This document shows, one piece after another, positions 10,959 to 25,019 of a DNA stretch of 64,000 nucleotides (within the stretch, counting starts at the first letter, position 1; each line of letters starts with the position of its first letter). The notes under the pieces were generated by a model. It saw only the letters and a list, made by a program, of their open reading frames with translations. It was not told the DNA's origin and ran no database searches. This DNA is from Cryptococcus deneoformans JEC21 (Eukaryota > Basidiomycota > Tremellomycetes > Tremellales > Cryptococcaceae). The translations under genes and the position numbers were made by a program. The stretch is from the NCBI RefSeq assembly GCF_000091045.1, contig NC_006670.1:1849201-1913200 (forward strand). The letters run 5' to 3'.

Positions 10959-13118
10959 ATGGCTCTCTTATCCCACAAGGTCTTGTACGCGGCCATTTTC
11001 AGTCTCGGCTTATTAGCTATCGTCACTCGTCTGGGGATCGACGGGAACAGTAAGGCCCATTCCGACGTTACTGTGAGTTGTGGCATGTTGCACCATTGTA
11101 AATCGATGGGAGAGCGCATGGCGACTAACGGGCATGTAGCGATTACGTTTCCTGCCGTCTTCATGGAGAGCAAAGCGGACATTCTATGTCACGGCGGATG
11201 AGTACCCGGAGACTGAGTACGTTATGGGTATACCTGGTTTCAGTAAGTCACAACTGCTTTGTTGAGGTAAAAGTTCGCCGACTCATGGCCCTATCCACAG
11301 ATTATTTGCGCAATCTCTACTTCTCCAATGGCACTTTCCTCGTTCTCACAACCAACCCCTCAAGCTTCCCTGAACAAGGGGCAGGATACATCTTGTCAGG
11401 ACTCGTGGACGCTCATGGGAAGCGCCCTGCTGCAGAGGAGGACATATTTGCGATCATGTCACCGAAGGAAGCCACGGATAGAGGTTTGTTACAGCCCGCG
11501 GCTATCAGGAAGGAGGGTATTAGTGTAAGTCAAAACGATGTGAATAGAGTATAATTAAAGCTTATATAAGCAGATGTTCTTCAACGATGTGAAACTGGGC
11601 GACCGGAGCTCATTCTTGGAACATTACTTCCATTGTAAGTGTGAATGAGTATTACCAGCAATATCGCATGCTAACGATGTTATGTAGTCAGTAAGTGTCT
11701 CATTTTGTGGATTTCATGGCTATCTGGAGTGATTTTCTCATCATTTTATCCAGTTGGCGAGCTGTTCCTCGGTTGTTGGCGTCTTATGATTGCTGCCGGC
11801 GAGCGTGAGTTTCCTGCACGTCTCATGTATCGCGCGAATGCCACTGATTGGGTGCGCCTTTCGTCCCTTGTGTCCACATGCCGCTGACCATGGCTCTGCA
11901 GAGAGATCGCGCTCGAATCAATACCTGGTTCCAGCAGTCTGTATTACCTGACGCTGCCATCGAGGGGAGCTCCATCTTTGAAGACCGCACAGTGTCCCAG
12001 ATGACTTTTATCTACGACAGGATCGCTATTGCTGACGTGAGATTCTCCCTTTCCTTACCTATCCAAATTTGCTGTTTGCTGATCATGATAATCATCCCCA
12101 GCGATGGGCTGCTCACCGTGTCAGCCAGGATGTTAAAACGTGGAACAAGGCCACTGCCGACCTCCCACTCCTCAAGGTCCCTTCCACATGGATGGACCCA
12201 ATGCGAAACAGGATAAAGGCGCTCGCCATGGCTGAACAATGCGACATTCATCGAAAGCACGCCGGAGTTCCGGTTGTGGTCTATATCAACCGACAGTTGA
12301 CGAACAGGAGACTGATTGATGGGGACGCGGAGGCCCTTTTAAAACAGATGGACAAACTTAATAATGAGGGTGTGATCGAGTTCTACAACGCCGTGATGGA
12401 GGAACTGCCTCGAGTACAACAGGTGAGTGCAGTAACGACTGTCCGCTTTTTTTCCGCCTGCCAAAGCATGCTGACGAACGCGGGTAGTTCTGCCTTGCTT
12501 TGAAGGCTGATGTCATGTTTGGCGTTCACGGTAATGGCTTGAGTCATCAATTATGGATGAAACCCGGCAGTGGTGTCTTTGAGGTATGACTTTGTTTTCG
12601 CGGCTTGCAGATCATGACTGACTCTATATTTCCCCTTTTGGGTAGATAATGGGGGAAGGTTTTGCTAGAGTAAGTTTGCTGCCTTGCTGCTTAATCGCAA
12701 CTAAAAGGGGGTCAAACTGATAAAGGTTTTCAGGACTATGCAATCCTCGCAGAAATGATGGGTCATGAGTACCACGCCATTCACTACAACGAGACTTTCC
12801 CCCCTGACCGGTATGTTCCTGTTGGGCCATTGCCATCTTGTTTTCAGAAGCATGCGCTCTTTTTTACTGATCGGGTTTCTTGCCACAGGTGGAGACGTCC
12901 CGATGGGTCTTCTGTCGACCAAGGACCCGACTTCCATTCTCCCAGGATAAGGGTAAGTGATTGCAACCAGCCCCAGCACCCAAAAAAATTGTGTTTTGTA
13001 TAAATCTGACCTGGTGCTCTGACAACAGGTCGATGCCGAATGGTTTGCAGCGCTCGTCGTCGACGTGGCTCGAAAGAGGATACCCGTTAAGGAGCCTGAG
13101 TGGTCCTTGTCATTTTAA
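10959..13118 (+). CDS. GT61-family (DUF563) glycosyltransferase, type II membrane protein
   Basis: The protein starts MALLSHKVLYAAIFSLGLLA, a single N-terminal anchor typical of Golgi transferases. Many small exons then join in frame, for example SDVT to RLRFLPSSWRAKRTFYVTAD and GIPGF to NYLRNLYFSNGTF. The catalytic region has VVVYINRQLTNRRLIDGD, then the GT61/EOGT signature DVMFGVHGNGLSHQLWM and KPGSGVFEIM, then MMGHEYHAIHYNE. It ends VKEPEWSLSF with TAA at 13116-13118. GT61 enzymes include plant beta-1,2-xylosyltransferases and animal O-GlcNAc transferases of the ER. The sugar donor cannot be read from sequence; xylose is only one possibility given the xylose-rich glycans of Cryptococcus. 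It is transcribed divergently from the SGNH-type gene. Confidence 0.85.
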
Positions 13119-13773
13119 ATCATCAAACGAGTCATTTTGAAACGACAGGATATCATTGCGTCTGAACATGCTCGTGCAAGTCATGTAGAGGTGAATAGAC
13201 CAAATAAGTGTATACGAGACGTAGGCTATGGCGAGTTATTCTCGTATTCTGGATTTTGGAATGGCTCCATAGAACAATTTCCATTCGCGTATTACACCAT
13301 GCATTGTCTTAGATATCTTGCGCTACTGCGTTCCTGTCATGTCATTGGTTTGCGCGTAATATCTGGAATCTCCATAAAGCTCGCCGAAATATTCAGAAAC
13401 TTAAGGTTTTCGCTTGGCATTGAAAATTCGAATCGAGGACGTCGCTTGAATACCCTTCTGAATGTATGAATGAATTGGCCATGGTAACCTTTGGACAAGC
13501 CGCAGTCAGGAGTTCTTGGAAGTGTCGCTCACTAACTGAATGATAGCATCAGAAAGTCTAAGCGTCTAAGCCGTCAAATTAATTGTCCCGGTCAAGCTTC
13601 TTCTCAACTTGTATCAATATCTCCTGCAAGTTAAGACAAGTGCCGAAATCAAAGGGTTAGCTGATGACAGTCAATGCACGATTCTATGACCATTGAGAAT
13701 GAGATCGATGTCATGACGCCTCCATCACTACAAAGGTAACTGCCCCTCCATCCCTAATGTAAAAACGATAGGT
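13119..13773. other. Convergent intergenic region, no gene seen
   Basis: About 650 bp between the 3' ends of the GT61 gene and the eL31 gene. One plus-strand open frame of 110 codons (from 13137) has no recognisable domain and no splice support. I see no RNA gene or repeat. Confidence 0.5.
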
Positions 13774-14706
13774 TTACTCATCGTTCTCAACAACAACGGT
13801 TTGAAGACCCTATAATGCTTCGTCAGTACCCACCCGCGAACCTTGTTGTAGCCATACAACTTACCTTGAAGCTGGTGACACCCTCAACAACGCTAGCGAC
13901 AACGTACAACTTCTCCTTGGCACCCTCGTCGTCGTTCCTCTTCCTCTCGAGCCTGACCCTGATCCTACGGGGAGGAGATCGGACACCTCGGGCCCAAACG
14001 GCCTGGTTAAGACCGGGGGAGACACGGACATCGTTAACGCCCATAGACTTTTGGGCGAACTTGACGATCTCCTTAATGGCCTTGGGGGCCTCTGCATAGG
14101 GTGTCAGTGGTGGTTTGTCAAAACGATATGTGACGCACTCTTCTTGAAGGAGAGGTCGTGCACTCGCTTGTGGAGATGGATGGTGTACTCCCTGGTGACG
14201 ACGTCGTGAAGGGCGGATCGGGGAGTTCGGGTCTGAATATAACGGTCAGTAAAGCTCGCGCGCTAATTCTTGAGACGGCAACAGGCAGAAGAGCAAGTGG
14301 CGTGATGTCGGTGCGTCGCCAAATCGGTCGAAGATATCCTGTCCTGACTTCTGACACTCCCTCGACCACCGCTCGTCTTTCTCTTCGTTGCACCCCTCTA
14401 TACCAGTATGCCAGTGCTCTCCTGCCTGCGTTTTGTCATGTCGAACTTTGGATACAGTGCTGACCTTTCGTTCCTTGGTAGCAACCTAATAAATCCAATC
14501 AGCCATAATCCCTTCATTATCCCCAGACAGCAGCAGAACGGCATCCAGCCTCCTCAAGGGTACACCACCACCACGGCAAATCTGTGCCCTTTACACAGCC
14601 CGCCCTCCTTCATTTACCGGCTCTATTACATGCTCCCTATCACCCTCGAAGTCCGTATTGCCTGCTGTATGCCATTCTGAGCTGTTGCTGTAAGTTCACT
14701 CACCAT
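13774..14706 (-). CDS. RPL31: 60S ribosomal protein eL31
   Basis: Five exons can be joined: 14706-14704 (ATG only), 14485-14465 (VATKERK, 21 nt), 14232-14139 ([20 protein letters not shown]...), 14091-13865 ([20 protein letters not shown]...), and 13809-13774 ([11 protein letters not shown], stop). The total is 126 residues, close to the usual eL31 length, with the family block [20 protein letters not shown]. The protein sits near the polypeptide exit tunnel of the large subunit. The first intron directly follows the start codon, so the first coding exon is three nucleotides. The short second exon has proper AG and GT flanks, and the large introns near the 5' end are common in ribosomal protein genes of this group. 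Confidence 0.94.
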
Positions 14707-15434
14707 CTTGACCTCTATTTTCAGATTTTGACGGATGAAGGAGATTCTATCCAAGCACTTGAAAGAAACCTCAAACTGGCAGCAGGCGCCGCGGAGAGAG
14801 GTGACGAGGATTGGCGGCGATTTGCGAGTGTGGCATAAATTAGCCCTTCGGCGATAACTATTACCCAGAAAATATTAACGCCGATGAAGGCGCACAAGGG
14901 TGAGTTCTCTCCAGAGGTTTCAGGAACGACACACCAAAACCGACCATGCAAACCAATGTCTGTCTGAAAGCTTCAATGCCTCTGTCGCTACTTGATTCTA
15001 TACTAAAGACAAGTAGTCAATCCACAAGCTCACAAGATATAGGAAAGTGAGCCAGAGGCAAGCAGACTGATTGAATGCAATGGATTGTTTAAACGTTACA
15101 TTATTTAACTGAGTGATTAAAAACGACTGAGTCTGTATATATACAACAACGGACTACCAAAAATGATGTCCTTCGCCATTTCAGATGCTAAAACGTGTCT
15201 AATCAGTCATTACCTCTTCTCTTCTCTTCTCCAGTATATCACCTAAGTCTAGATAAATAATTAGGTTTGGCTCCTCTAGATCCACTTCCCTTGTCATGAT
15301 TGTGCAATCAACTCCATGCAGACTCCGTACCAAATTGTCCTGACTCGCCGTCAATGGCATTAATGGCATTACGCGTCATGAATCCGCCATTTTTGCTGCT
15401 GATTCTATGAATCCACCAGTTCGGGCTCCCAGCT
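14707..15434. promoter_or_regulatory. Intergenic region upstream of eL31, downstream of coiled-coil gene
   Basis: About 730 bp with AT-rich segments (15080-15280, including TATATATAC) and no supported gene. It contains the eL31 promoter and the 3' end of the coiled-coil gene transcribed toward it on the minus strand. Confidence 0.45.
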
Positions 15435-18400
15435 CTATTGCAGATTGCGAGGTGAAACTTGAGACTGAGCGGGTGGAACCTGTCCGCTGCTGGTTCTCGC
15501 TGGACTTTCATGGTGTAGCAGTTGACTTGTACGATCAGCTGCTTTCGTGTACTGGACAACGGTCGCCGATGGTAGTTCTGCTGGCGGGGAAACAGAAGGC
15601 GTACGGGGACGTGAAAGCGCGATAGCAGTGACATTGTCAATTTGAGGGGATTGCGGCCCATGTTCTTGCATAGACGCAGCTTGATCTTGGAGTGCACCAA
15701 TTTCGTCTACTTGAGTGTCAGGAGGATATTGGGGCGTTGGCGGCCTCGATTCTGTTCGCAACATCGGGATCGACCTTTGCTGGGAAGAGGGATCAACTGA
15801 TTGCATGTTGAGGTCGGAAGCAGGCAGAGGAGGGGTAGTGGGCTTCGGTGAATTGTGGGTCGCGCCGCTATTCAGCTCAGCAAGAACTATTTCAACGGAC
15901 GAATCGTCGCCAACAGTGAATTGACCCCGCGTCGGACTTCCCTCAGGGGTATATTGATCGTCATACTGCTCCGCTTGCAACTTCGATCCAGTGGCCATCA
16001 TCAAGTATGACGCTTTTTTCTTGCCCTCTTTTCTGACTTCCTTAAGAAGGCTAATCTCCTGCAAATGGCCAGTGTCATTTGTCTTTTTCTGTTCTGAATA
16101 GCATGAAAGGACTAACCCTCGACACAATCTTCGGTACTTCCTGTCGCATCTCCTGCTTAGCCAGCTGGATGCTCATAATTAATTTATCATCCCATGAAGC
16201 ACTGTCATTCGTAAGTTCCTTGACCCTGCTATCATAGTTCTCAATAGCGATATCGACAACTTGCTACGGAAGAATCAGCGTCTGGTTTTCGAAGCTAAAA
16301 CTCATATACCTTTATGTCTTCCTTCGTCTTATCCGCCAACTCCTCCTTTGCAGCTCCAACGTAGGCCATCACCATCTCCCTATTTACCTTTTCACCAACC
16401 TCTCGATTCTCTTCCATCTTCAACTTCATTTCCATCAGCTCCTGCTGTAAAATGGTCAATTTGGCATCTCGTGCAGATAGCTCAGTTATGAGCTGGTCCC
16501 GTTCTTCGTCCCTCCTTTTCATATTTTCTTGAAGACGACTGACAAGGTTTTCAAGTCTATTGAAACGGTCCTCGTTAACAAACCTTCTTGAAACAGACTT
16601 GCCGCTTTCGGGAGAGAGGTGAACATTGACCAGAGGCTCGTCCGCCTTGGCCCTTATCTCCTCCACCGAATTCCTAAGCCCGTTCAACTCCACCTCCTGC
16701 AAATTGGCACGCCTTTCCCATTGCTGTTTTGCTCGCTCGACCACGTCCCACAAATCATCCATTTTCCTGGTCGTTTCCTCATGCGAGGTTAACTGCCTGT
16801 GAAGTGCTCCACAGGATGCACTCACAGAAGCCAAATCGTGTACAATTCTCGTGAGAGTGACAGATATCTCGGGAGGCAACTCCTGGATTTTTTTTGTCCG
16901 ATCTACGACAGCTGCATTCAGCTGGAATGCATAATTCGTCACGCCGAGAATCAGTTGCTGGGAGTTTTGATATTCCTTCTGGAGCTCGGCAATTTGTGGC
17001 GCATGGCGATCTCTGCAGAGAGTAGAGACTTGATGCATAGCATCCTTGAGCTCAGCTATCTCAGCATTGTAACTTCCAATGCTAGTACTGAACGAGGAAC
17101 TGAATGACTCGGCAAGTGAGAAATTGTTGTTGAAGCGCAGTCGAAAATCTTCAAAAATCCCAGTCAGTTCGTGTAATTCATGGCCAAATTTTGAATGCAG
17201 GTTTTGTAGATCTTCAATTTTGGTGCCATGCTCTCTGATCTTTGTAGCGAGAGCCTCCACAGCATCATGATGAGGTGACGTTTTGTTATGAAGTGATTGT
17301 ACCTCCTGCGTAATTCGGACAAACCCTTGCACGAGCTCGGCAATCGACATTTGGGTTGCAGTGAGATTGAAGCGCAATGATGTGTAAAATCTAATTAAGT
17401 CATTGAACATGGGAACAACTCGTTCTGCCGATGGATAACGGGTAGGGCTTGCTGTAGGGGTAGAAGGTGAGACCGATGGCATATTTGATTCAGCATTGTG
17501 AGTCTTTGCTACCAACTGAGGCGGTTGTGGTATTGCTGGTGGAGGTGGATAAGGCGAAAACGCAGAAAGCACAGTAGGTGATCCTTGCACCAAGGCACGT
17601 GTTGAGGTGGTTGTTAAGACATTGGCAGAAGCAGTGGTCGGCGATGCGATGAATGAAGTAAGTGGGACAGAGGAAGGACGTCGAGGAGTGGCTGTAGATC
17701 TGGAAATGGATTCTGTGAGTGCTGGTTGAACAGAAATCGAAGGTTGACTAGGCGCGGCGAGAGTAGGGAGCTGGGTCATGGGTACAGTCTGTACGTGAGA
17801 CATTGAAACCTTCTGAGGTTGGTTTGGATTGTGAGAAACAGGTTGAGAATGAGGAAGGGTTTGAGATTGGGATTGGACCGGAGCAGAAGAAGCAGGCTGG
17901 GAAGATGTAGACGACACAGGCGCTTGGCTGGGGTTAATGGCCATTACCGATTTTGCAGACGCCATGCCAGCCGGTAACGTCGAAAAATCTTCATTACTCT
18001 GTCCAGACACGCCTTGGGAAACTGCGTTGGATCCTTCCTTCACCTTCAATCGAGACTTATCCTGATCGCCATCGACATAGCTCTCTTCTGCTCGCTCTGC
18101 ATCTCTTTTTCTCTTTTCTCTCAACCCTTGCCTTATCAATCTGTCTTCTCTTTCCATAGCCAGAGTATTGGTGATGTCATCAAAACACTCACTAATCTCC
18201 GCCTGAGTAACTTCCACAGCTGCTATGCGACGTTGGATTTCGCTTATGAAGGCGTTCAATTTAGCCTTCCTAGAGAATTCCACTGATGCTTCGGCGGGGG
18301 GACGAGATGACGAGGGAACAGGCGCGGTGCTTGGCTCTACAGCGTCAGACAGCTGAGGACCGGAAGCCGATTGAACATCCGTTACTGCAGTCGCCGGGGG

Positions 18401-19503
18401 CTTATTGACGGGAATGGGGGCATGGGCGTCGCTCACGGCATTCAGGCCTGGCTTTTCCGATGATATCGCTGAATTGCCACGGCCTGGGGGAGTTGCTGAA
18501 GCAGCAACAGCCTTTCGGTCCTCTTCTTGCCCTCTCCAAGATTCCAACATTTTCAACCTCTCTACCAAGTCTTGCAACGCGTTCTTATTCCCTTCAAGGC
18601 CAGAAATTTTGACCTTCAATTGCTCTAGCTCTCCTTCTCGCCGCTCCTCCTTTTCTTTTTCTGCTGCCACCTTGGCTGCATCCACAGACGGCCCCGAAGA
18701 TACCTCAACAGGTACCTCTTGTATCTCCCGTATTCGCTGCACTTCAACAATTGGCTTAACGGCAAGTTTCTTGAAGGTCAATCTTGCTATCTCTTCGCCC
18801 GCTTCAAGTGCCGCCGCTTGCGCCTTTTCTACCTTTAAGTTTGCTTCCTTGAAGGCTTCGACGATTGCGATGAACTTGGGGTGAGTGGGAACAGCCTGTT
18901 CAAACTTTGAATGAAAATCGAATTGTTGGCGAGCTTGCTTCTGCTTGAGTATCATTTCCAGCCAGTTATCTAGTGCCCTGTTTCAAATTAGCCGTGACAG
19001 GTTGCAATAAGAAACTACACGAACTGAAAGAAACTACAGTACGCCGCAGCGATATTGATGTCTTGATCCACTTCCCCTTTCTCCACCGCCATCTCAGAGA
19101 TTCTTTGGCGCTTGCGGGCAGGTAGGTCGACGGCGCTTGCGAATGTGGTTTCAAGTGCCTTGGTGGCCTCCTGAGCCTGTGAAGGCAGGGAAGACCGTAC
19201 AGAAGAAGACGCATTTGCTTGGTTTGACGTCCAAGGTCGAGATTTGGATACTTCAGCTAACGGCTGAGGGTTCGTGGGCGTAACAGACCTGTTGGACGGG
19301 ATACTTCGCTGATGCTGTGAAGCAGCCCTTGCCATAGAACTGTTACTCGTGCTTTCGTCGGGTCGTTGAGGAATTGAAGAAGGTCTGGGAGGTAGCGTCG
19401 CTGTTGGTGGAGGAGCACCGTAGTTCGGACCACGTCTTCTTCGGCCATTGTAGAATGAGGAAGCTGATTCTTCGCGCCTTCTACCTACTGGTGGCCTTGA
19501 CAT
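15435..19503 (-). CDS. Large coiled-coil / disordered protein of unknown function
   Basis: I do not recognise this protein. From ATG 19501-19503 (MSRPPVGRRREE) a basic, Ser/Pro-rich first exon with a possible nuclear signal (ARKRQRISEM) joins at GCGGC|GGCACTAG to AALDNWLEMILKQKQARQQF. A central exon of almost 890 codons holds, in order, a charged helical segment, a long Ser/Pro/Gln/Thr-rich disordered stretch, and two strongly heptad-like regions (about 17400-16900 and 16700-16330). Two further joins (IKVYEF is replaced by QVVDIAIENYDS, then VSR to EISLLKEVRKEGKKK) lead to a Pro/Ser-rich tail ending SPRNLQ. The total is about 1,300 residues. A spliced upstream segment could extend the N-terminus (see findings). 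The architecture suggests a scaffold or nuclear structural protein, but that is only a guess. Confidence 0.8.
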
Positions 19504-20255
19504 TGATTCCGGTCTACAATGCAATTTGATCAGTAAGCAGAAGAGTATATGGCTGCCGTCAACTCACCTGCTTCTGTCAAATGGAAGGTTGGACTTGCCT
19601 TTGTAGTCTTTTCTCCAAGTTGTGACTAGATCGGTCCCCTTCTTTCTTATGTTTCGCCCTCTAACTCCTTCCTTCAAATCACTCTATAATTCCGTGGAAG
19701 TAAGTGCCTAATACTTTCAACTGTCGAGTTACTTAGTTTGGATTCCTCCGTGATAATGTATAACAACAGAGTACAAAGACCTCCCTACAGTACCGGGCGG
19801 AAAGTGGACAACGGAAGATCGAAAATACTTTAAATCAGATACTGGCGTTCTGCAGAATTCGAATGAAGTTGATCCTTCTCGGTTATCTTTCGTCCGACCT
19901 GAAGGTTGTTGTATCTAAAGAAATAAGTAGCAGCCGTTCTTTATTCTTTCCTCGGCGGGAGAAGTACAGGATATGGCGGACTGTAGTCTGCGATGTGTCA
20001 CTGTTCTGAGACGAAGGAATGCTCGTGTTTGGTGGTTTTGTGGTGCGATGGGCATAGGCCGGACGAAGTGGCAGACAACTTGAATAATGAGACACCAGAA
20101 GCAAACAAGAACTATTAATTATTTATTTTATTAGTTATTTAATTTATTACGCCACCAGCAACGAACATCCGCCGATACGTATATACTACTATCAATTCAA
20201 GAAGTAACGAGCTGAAGAGTGATGTATATGTATACATTGACTTCTTATAACATGA
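19504..20255. promoter_or_regulatory. Upstream region of coiled-coil gene, with likely 5' leader intron
   Basis: About 750 bp between two minus-strand genes. A consensus intron (GTGAGTTGAC donor, TTGCATTGTAG acceptor on the minus strand) lies just upstream of the chosen coiled-coil start. The exon before it is open in the same frame and itself begins after a TTATAG acceptor. No in-frame ATG is found nearby, so this is either a 5' UTR exon or part of a longer N-terminus. The rest is AT-rich, with TTATTTATTTTATTAG-like sequence at 20115-20145. Confidence 0.5.
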
Positions 20256-21997
<1,742 letters not shown>

Positions 21998-22264
21998 TGT
22001 GTTCTGTCGCTCTCCTGTTATCCTTATTCAGCTGCTGAACAGGTATGTAGATGGAACTGTATTATGAATTTCGTTGCTCGAATTCACGCAGCGAAGGAAC
22101 GAGCAACCACTTGCCGCTTCCAGGAATATTCCACGTCCCGATTTGTCATTTTTTTGTCCCAGAATTTCTGATGAACATTCATGAATGGATGGTGATAGAG
22201 GAATTGAGTCCATTACAGAGCTTTGTTTACAAATTTGTAGGGAAGTATACGCCAGACCACAAGC
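21998..22264. promoter_or_regulatory. Divergent promoter, RVB2 / NOP13-like
   Basis: A 267-bp space between two start codons on opposite strands. It must contain both core promoters. No clear conserved element was recognised. Confidence 0.5.
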
Positions 22265-23765
22265 ATGTCCAAAGACTCCAAATCAAGTACCAAGATGCGT
22301 ACGCCCAAGTCTGAGAGAACTCCCGAAGAACAGGCAAGGAGGGACGCGAAAAAAGCTGCAAAGAAGGCCGCTAAACTTGCCGAAGTTGTTCCAGAGCCCA
22401 GACCTGAAGGAAGCCAAGCGGAAGAAGCAGAGATGGCTCCTACTGCGGAAGGGGTACCTACTTCTCCCGAGACAAAGAAGCGAAAGCGAGAGGTTGTTGT
22501 GGAAGGTGAAGAGCTCGAAATCGATGTCTCAGCGCCTGCACCTCTTTCCAAAGCTGAACTTCGTGCGGCACGAAAAAAGGCCAAGCGTGGGGACGCTGTC
22601 CCCTACGCTCCCAAGGTTAGAGATTACGAAAAGGTTCCCAAATCAAAAGTACAATCAGAAGAAGGTAACGAGGGGGAAAAGGACGTCTCTGGTTCAGGCA
22701 AAAGACAAAACTCGGTGTGGATTGGAAATTTGGCCTTCAAGACTACACCTGAAGGACTAAAGGAATTCTTGGAAAAGGGTGTAACGGAGCTCGGAGGCAA
22801 GGGAGAGGGGAGCGTCACAAGAGTCAATTTGCCGAAGAAAAGCAATAAAGCTGGGTTCTCCGAGAACAAGGGGTGAGGCCTTTCACCTTTTCTCTCTTCC
22901 CAGATCGGGACTAATATTTTGCAGCTTCGCCTATGTTGACTTTGCTACCCCTGAGCTTCAGGAGCTTGGTGTTCAACTGAGCGAACACAATTTCGAAGGC
23001 CGCCGCCTTCTCATCAAAAAAGGTGATGACCATAACCCGACTGCCAACGCTCGTACACCCAAACCCCTCTCTACCAAGGCTCAAGACATTGGCTCTTCTT
23101 CAAAGCGACCAGAAACTTCCACTTTATACATGGGTAACCTCCCCTTCGATGCCACGGAGGAAGCTTTACGTGATCTCATCGAGAGCAACGCTCCCGATAG
23201 GGAAATTGTAGACGAGGAAGGTGCGGAGGAGATTGGTGCCAGGGGTGGCAAGAAGAGCGGTTTGAAGAAAGTTAGACTAGCTGCTTTCGAGGATACTGGA
23301 AGGTGTAAAGGGTAGGTATAATACTTTTGGCCGGGACAATGCTAATACGCACTTATAGATTTGCGTTCCTTGACTTTATTTCTGCTAGACACGCCAAGTT
23401 CTCTCTCGGCAACAGGAAGAACCACTTTTTCAATGGGCGCAGACTAAATCTTGAAGTGAGCTATTCCTCTAACTTACTGTAGTCAGCGGTACTAATACGC
23501 ATTGCAGTTTGCTTCTGAAGAAGCAGCTAAGCGCAGTGGTGTTGCTCGACCCAAGGAGAAGACTAAGGAAAAGTACAATAAACACCGAGCAGGGCCTGGT
23601 GTGGATGACGAATCGACCGAAAACGCTACTGAAAATTCAGGCGACAAGCGTGGTAAGAAATGGGAGAGCAGCGGAAGACCTCGACCTGGTGCAGCTTTGG
23701 CCATGGCCAAGAGAGAGAACGTTGCGATTGTGGAAGGTGCAGGACAGAAAATCACTTTCGATTAG
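22265..23765 (+). CDS. NOP13: Nucleolar RNA-binding protein with two RRMs (NOP13-like)
   Basis: A lysine/glutamate-rich N-terminus (MSKDSKSSTKMRTPKSE, then KKRKREVVVEGEELEIDV) precedes two RRM domains. RRM1 has RNP2-like VWIGNLAFKT and RNP1-like GFAYVDFATPE, joined across the first intron (donor at 22873). RRM2 has TLYMGNLPFDATEEALRDL and KGFAFLDFISARHAK. The C-terminal part is basic (GSGKRQ..., KSGLKK, KTKEKYNKH) and ends AIVEGAGQKITFD. This arrangement matches fungal Nop13/Nop12-type nucleolar proteins linked to large-subunit pre-rRNA processing; that role is from family knowledge. Four exons join cleanly in frame. Nop12 is an alternative assignment, but the paired RRMs and the tail resemble Nop13 more. 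Confidence 0.85.
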
Positions 23766-23963
23766 ACTTTATCTTGTTGTGCCATATGTATGTGTTTCTA
23801 TCATTAGCTGATAGCTTTCCTAAAGACATTTTAATCACGCGCTTGATCCTCTTGACTTTTAATAATGTCCAATAGTGGTTTACAATGCACATATCCATTT
23901 CGCCATTATGTACAAAGCACTTCGTTCTTTAAGGTGCATTCTAACATCTATGATTCACTACCC

Positions 23964-25019
23964 TTACTCCTTCTTGGAGATAGCAACAGGGTCTTCCTCG
24001 GCCTTCCTTCCCTTGGCATTTTGGAGAGAGAGGAAAGCATTCCAGGGGATATTGACAGCGTTGACCGCAAGAAGTCGGTATTGAAGAGGAACAAGCTACA
24101 AAAAACAAGGGACGATCAGCAATAGCGCCGGAAACCTTTCTGAAGTTATACTTACGCCCTGTTGGACGAGTTGAATGAGTTCAAGAAAGCGGGGGGGATT
24201 GATGTCAGCAAAGAAATAGGTTAGGTACAACTTAACTCCTTACCATGTTGAGTATCTGGAAGGGGATGAAACTGAAGTTTTGTCAGTCGCTGTTTTTTTT
24301 GATCTGAAAAGAGATACATACAGCATCCAGTTCGCCTGCAAAGTGGGGAAGAAGGACTAAATAACGGTCAGTCATTTCGTTAGCCTGTTTGCAACGGATG
24401 TTAGTTAGGAGCTTACCTCGTGCCACTTGACCTTGGCGGCGTTAAAGTCCTTGCCCTCCATGAAGGTCATTGCGGTAAAGAATCCTATAACATTGGTCAA
24501 TTATTTCCTACAGTAAGTATAAGCCAAAAAAGGAAGCGTACCAGACAGAATGACAGGCGCGAAACCAAACTGGTCCAGGCCGACTCGTGCGAAGGTGGCT
24601 GGCCATCGAGATCTGATGGGAATCCGCTCGAGGGTCCTGAACCACAAATTCACGGTTGGAGCAAAGAGAATACCACCCCAGGTAACGATACGACTGAATG
24701 CACGATGAGACGAGTGTCAAGGTCCTTCAACGGCTGAACTGTTGATATGTATGGTACTTACGCTGTACGGGGCAAATCATGGTCGGCTCCTTTCTTCTCA
24801 ATGAGCTGCTGGGCGATAACGTCCCCAGTCCCGAAAAGAACCTGAATGATAGTATTGATGAGCGTGATGCTATCTATATTTGATGCATCCCTCTGCGACT
24901 TTTTTTCTTCGCCTGGCACTATCCATCGTGCGAATTCCACTTACAGCTGAAGAGATCATGTTTCCCAACACAGGTCTCCTCGTCAAAAACGCAGCGTATT
25001 TTCCCATAAGACCGGCCAT
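23964..25019 (-). CDS. SYM1: Mpv17/PMP22-family inner-membrane protein
   Basis: From ATG 25017-25019 the protein reads [20 protein letters not shown], then [20 protein letters not shown], the standard Mpv17 N-terminus. Further exons give [59 protein letters not shown] and the signature [20 protein letters not shown] with [10 protein letters not shown]. It ends PVAISKKE. Yeast Sym1 is a mitochondrial inner-membrane protein needed for growth on ethanol at high temperature, and animal Mpv17 supports mitochondrial DNA maintenance. Four membrane segments are expected. Small size (about 190-200 residues) fits. It converges with the NOP13-like gene, with 198 bp between stops. Confidence 0.93.
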
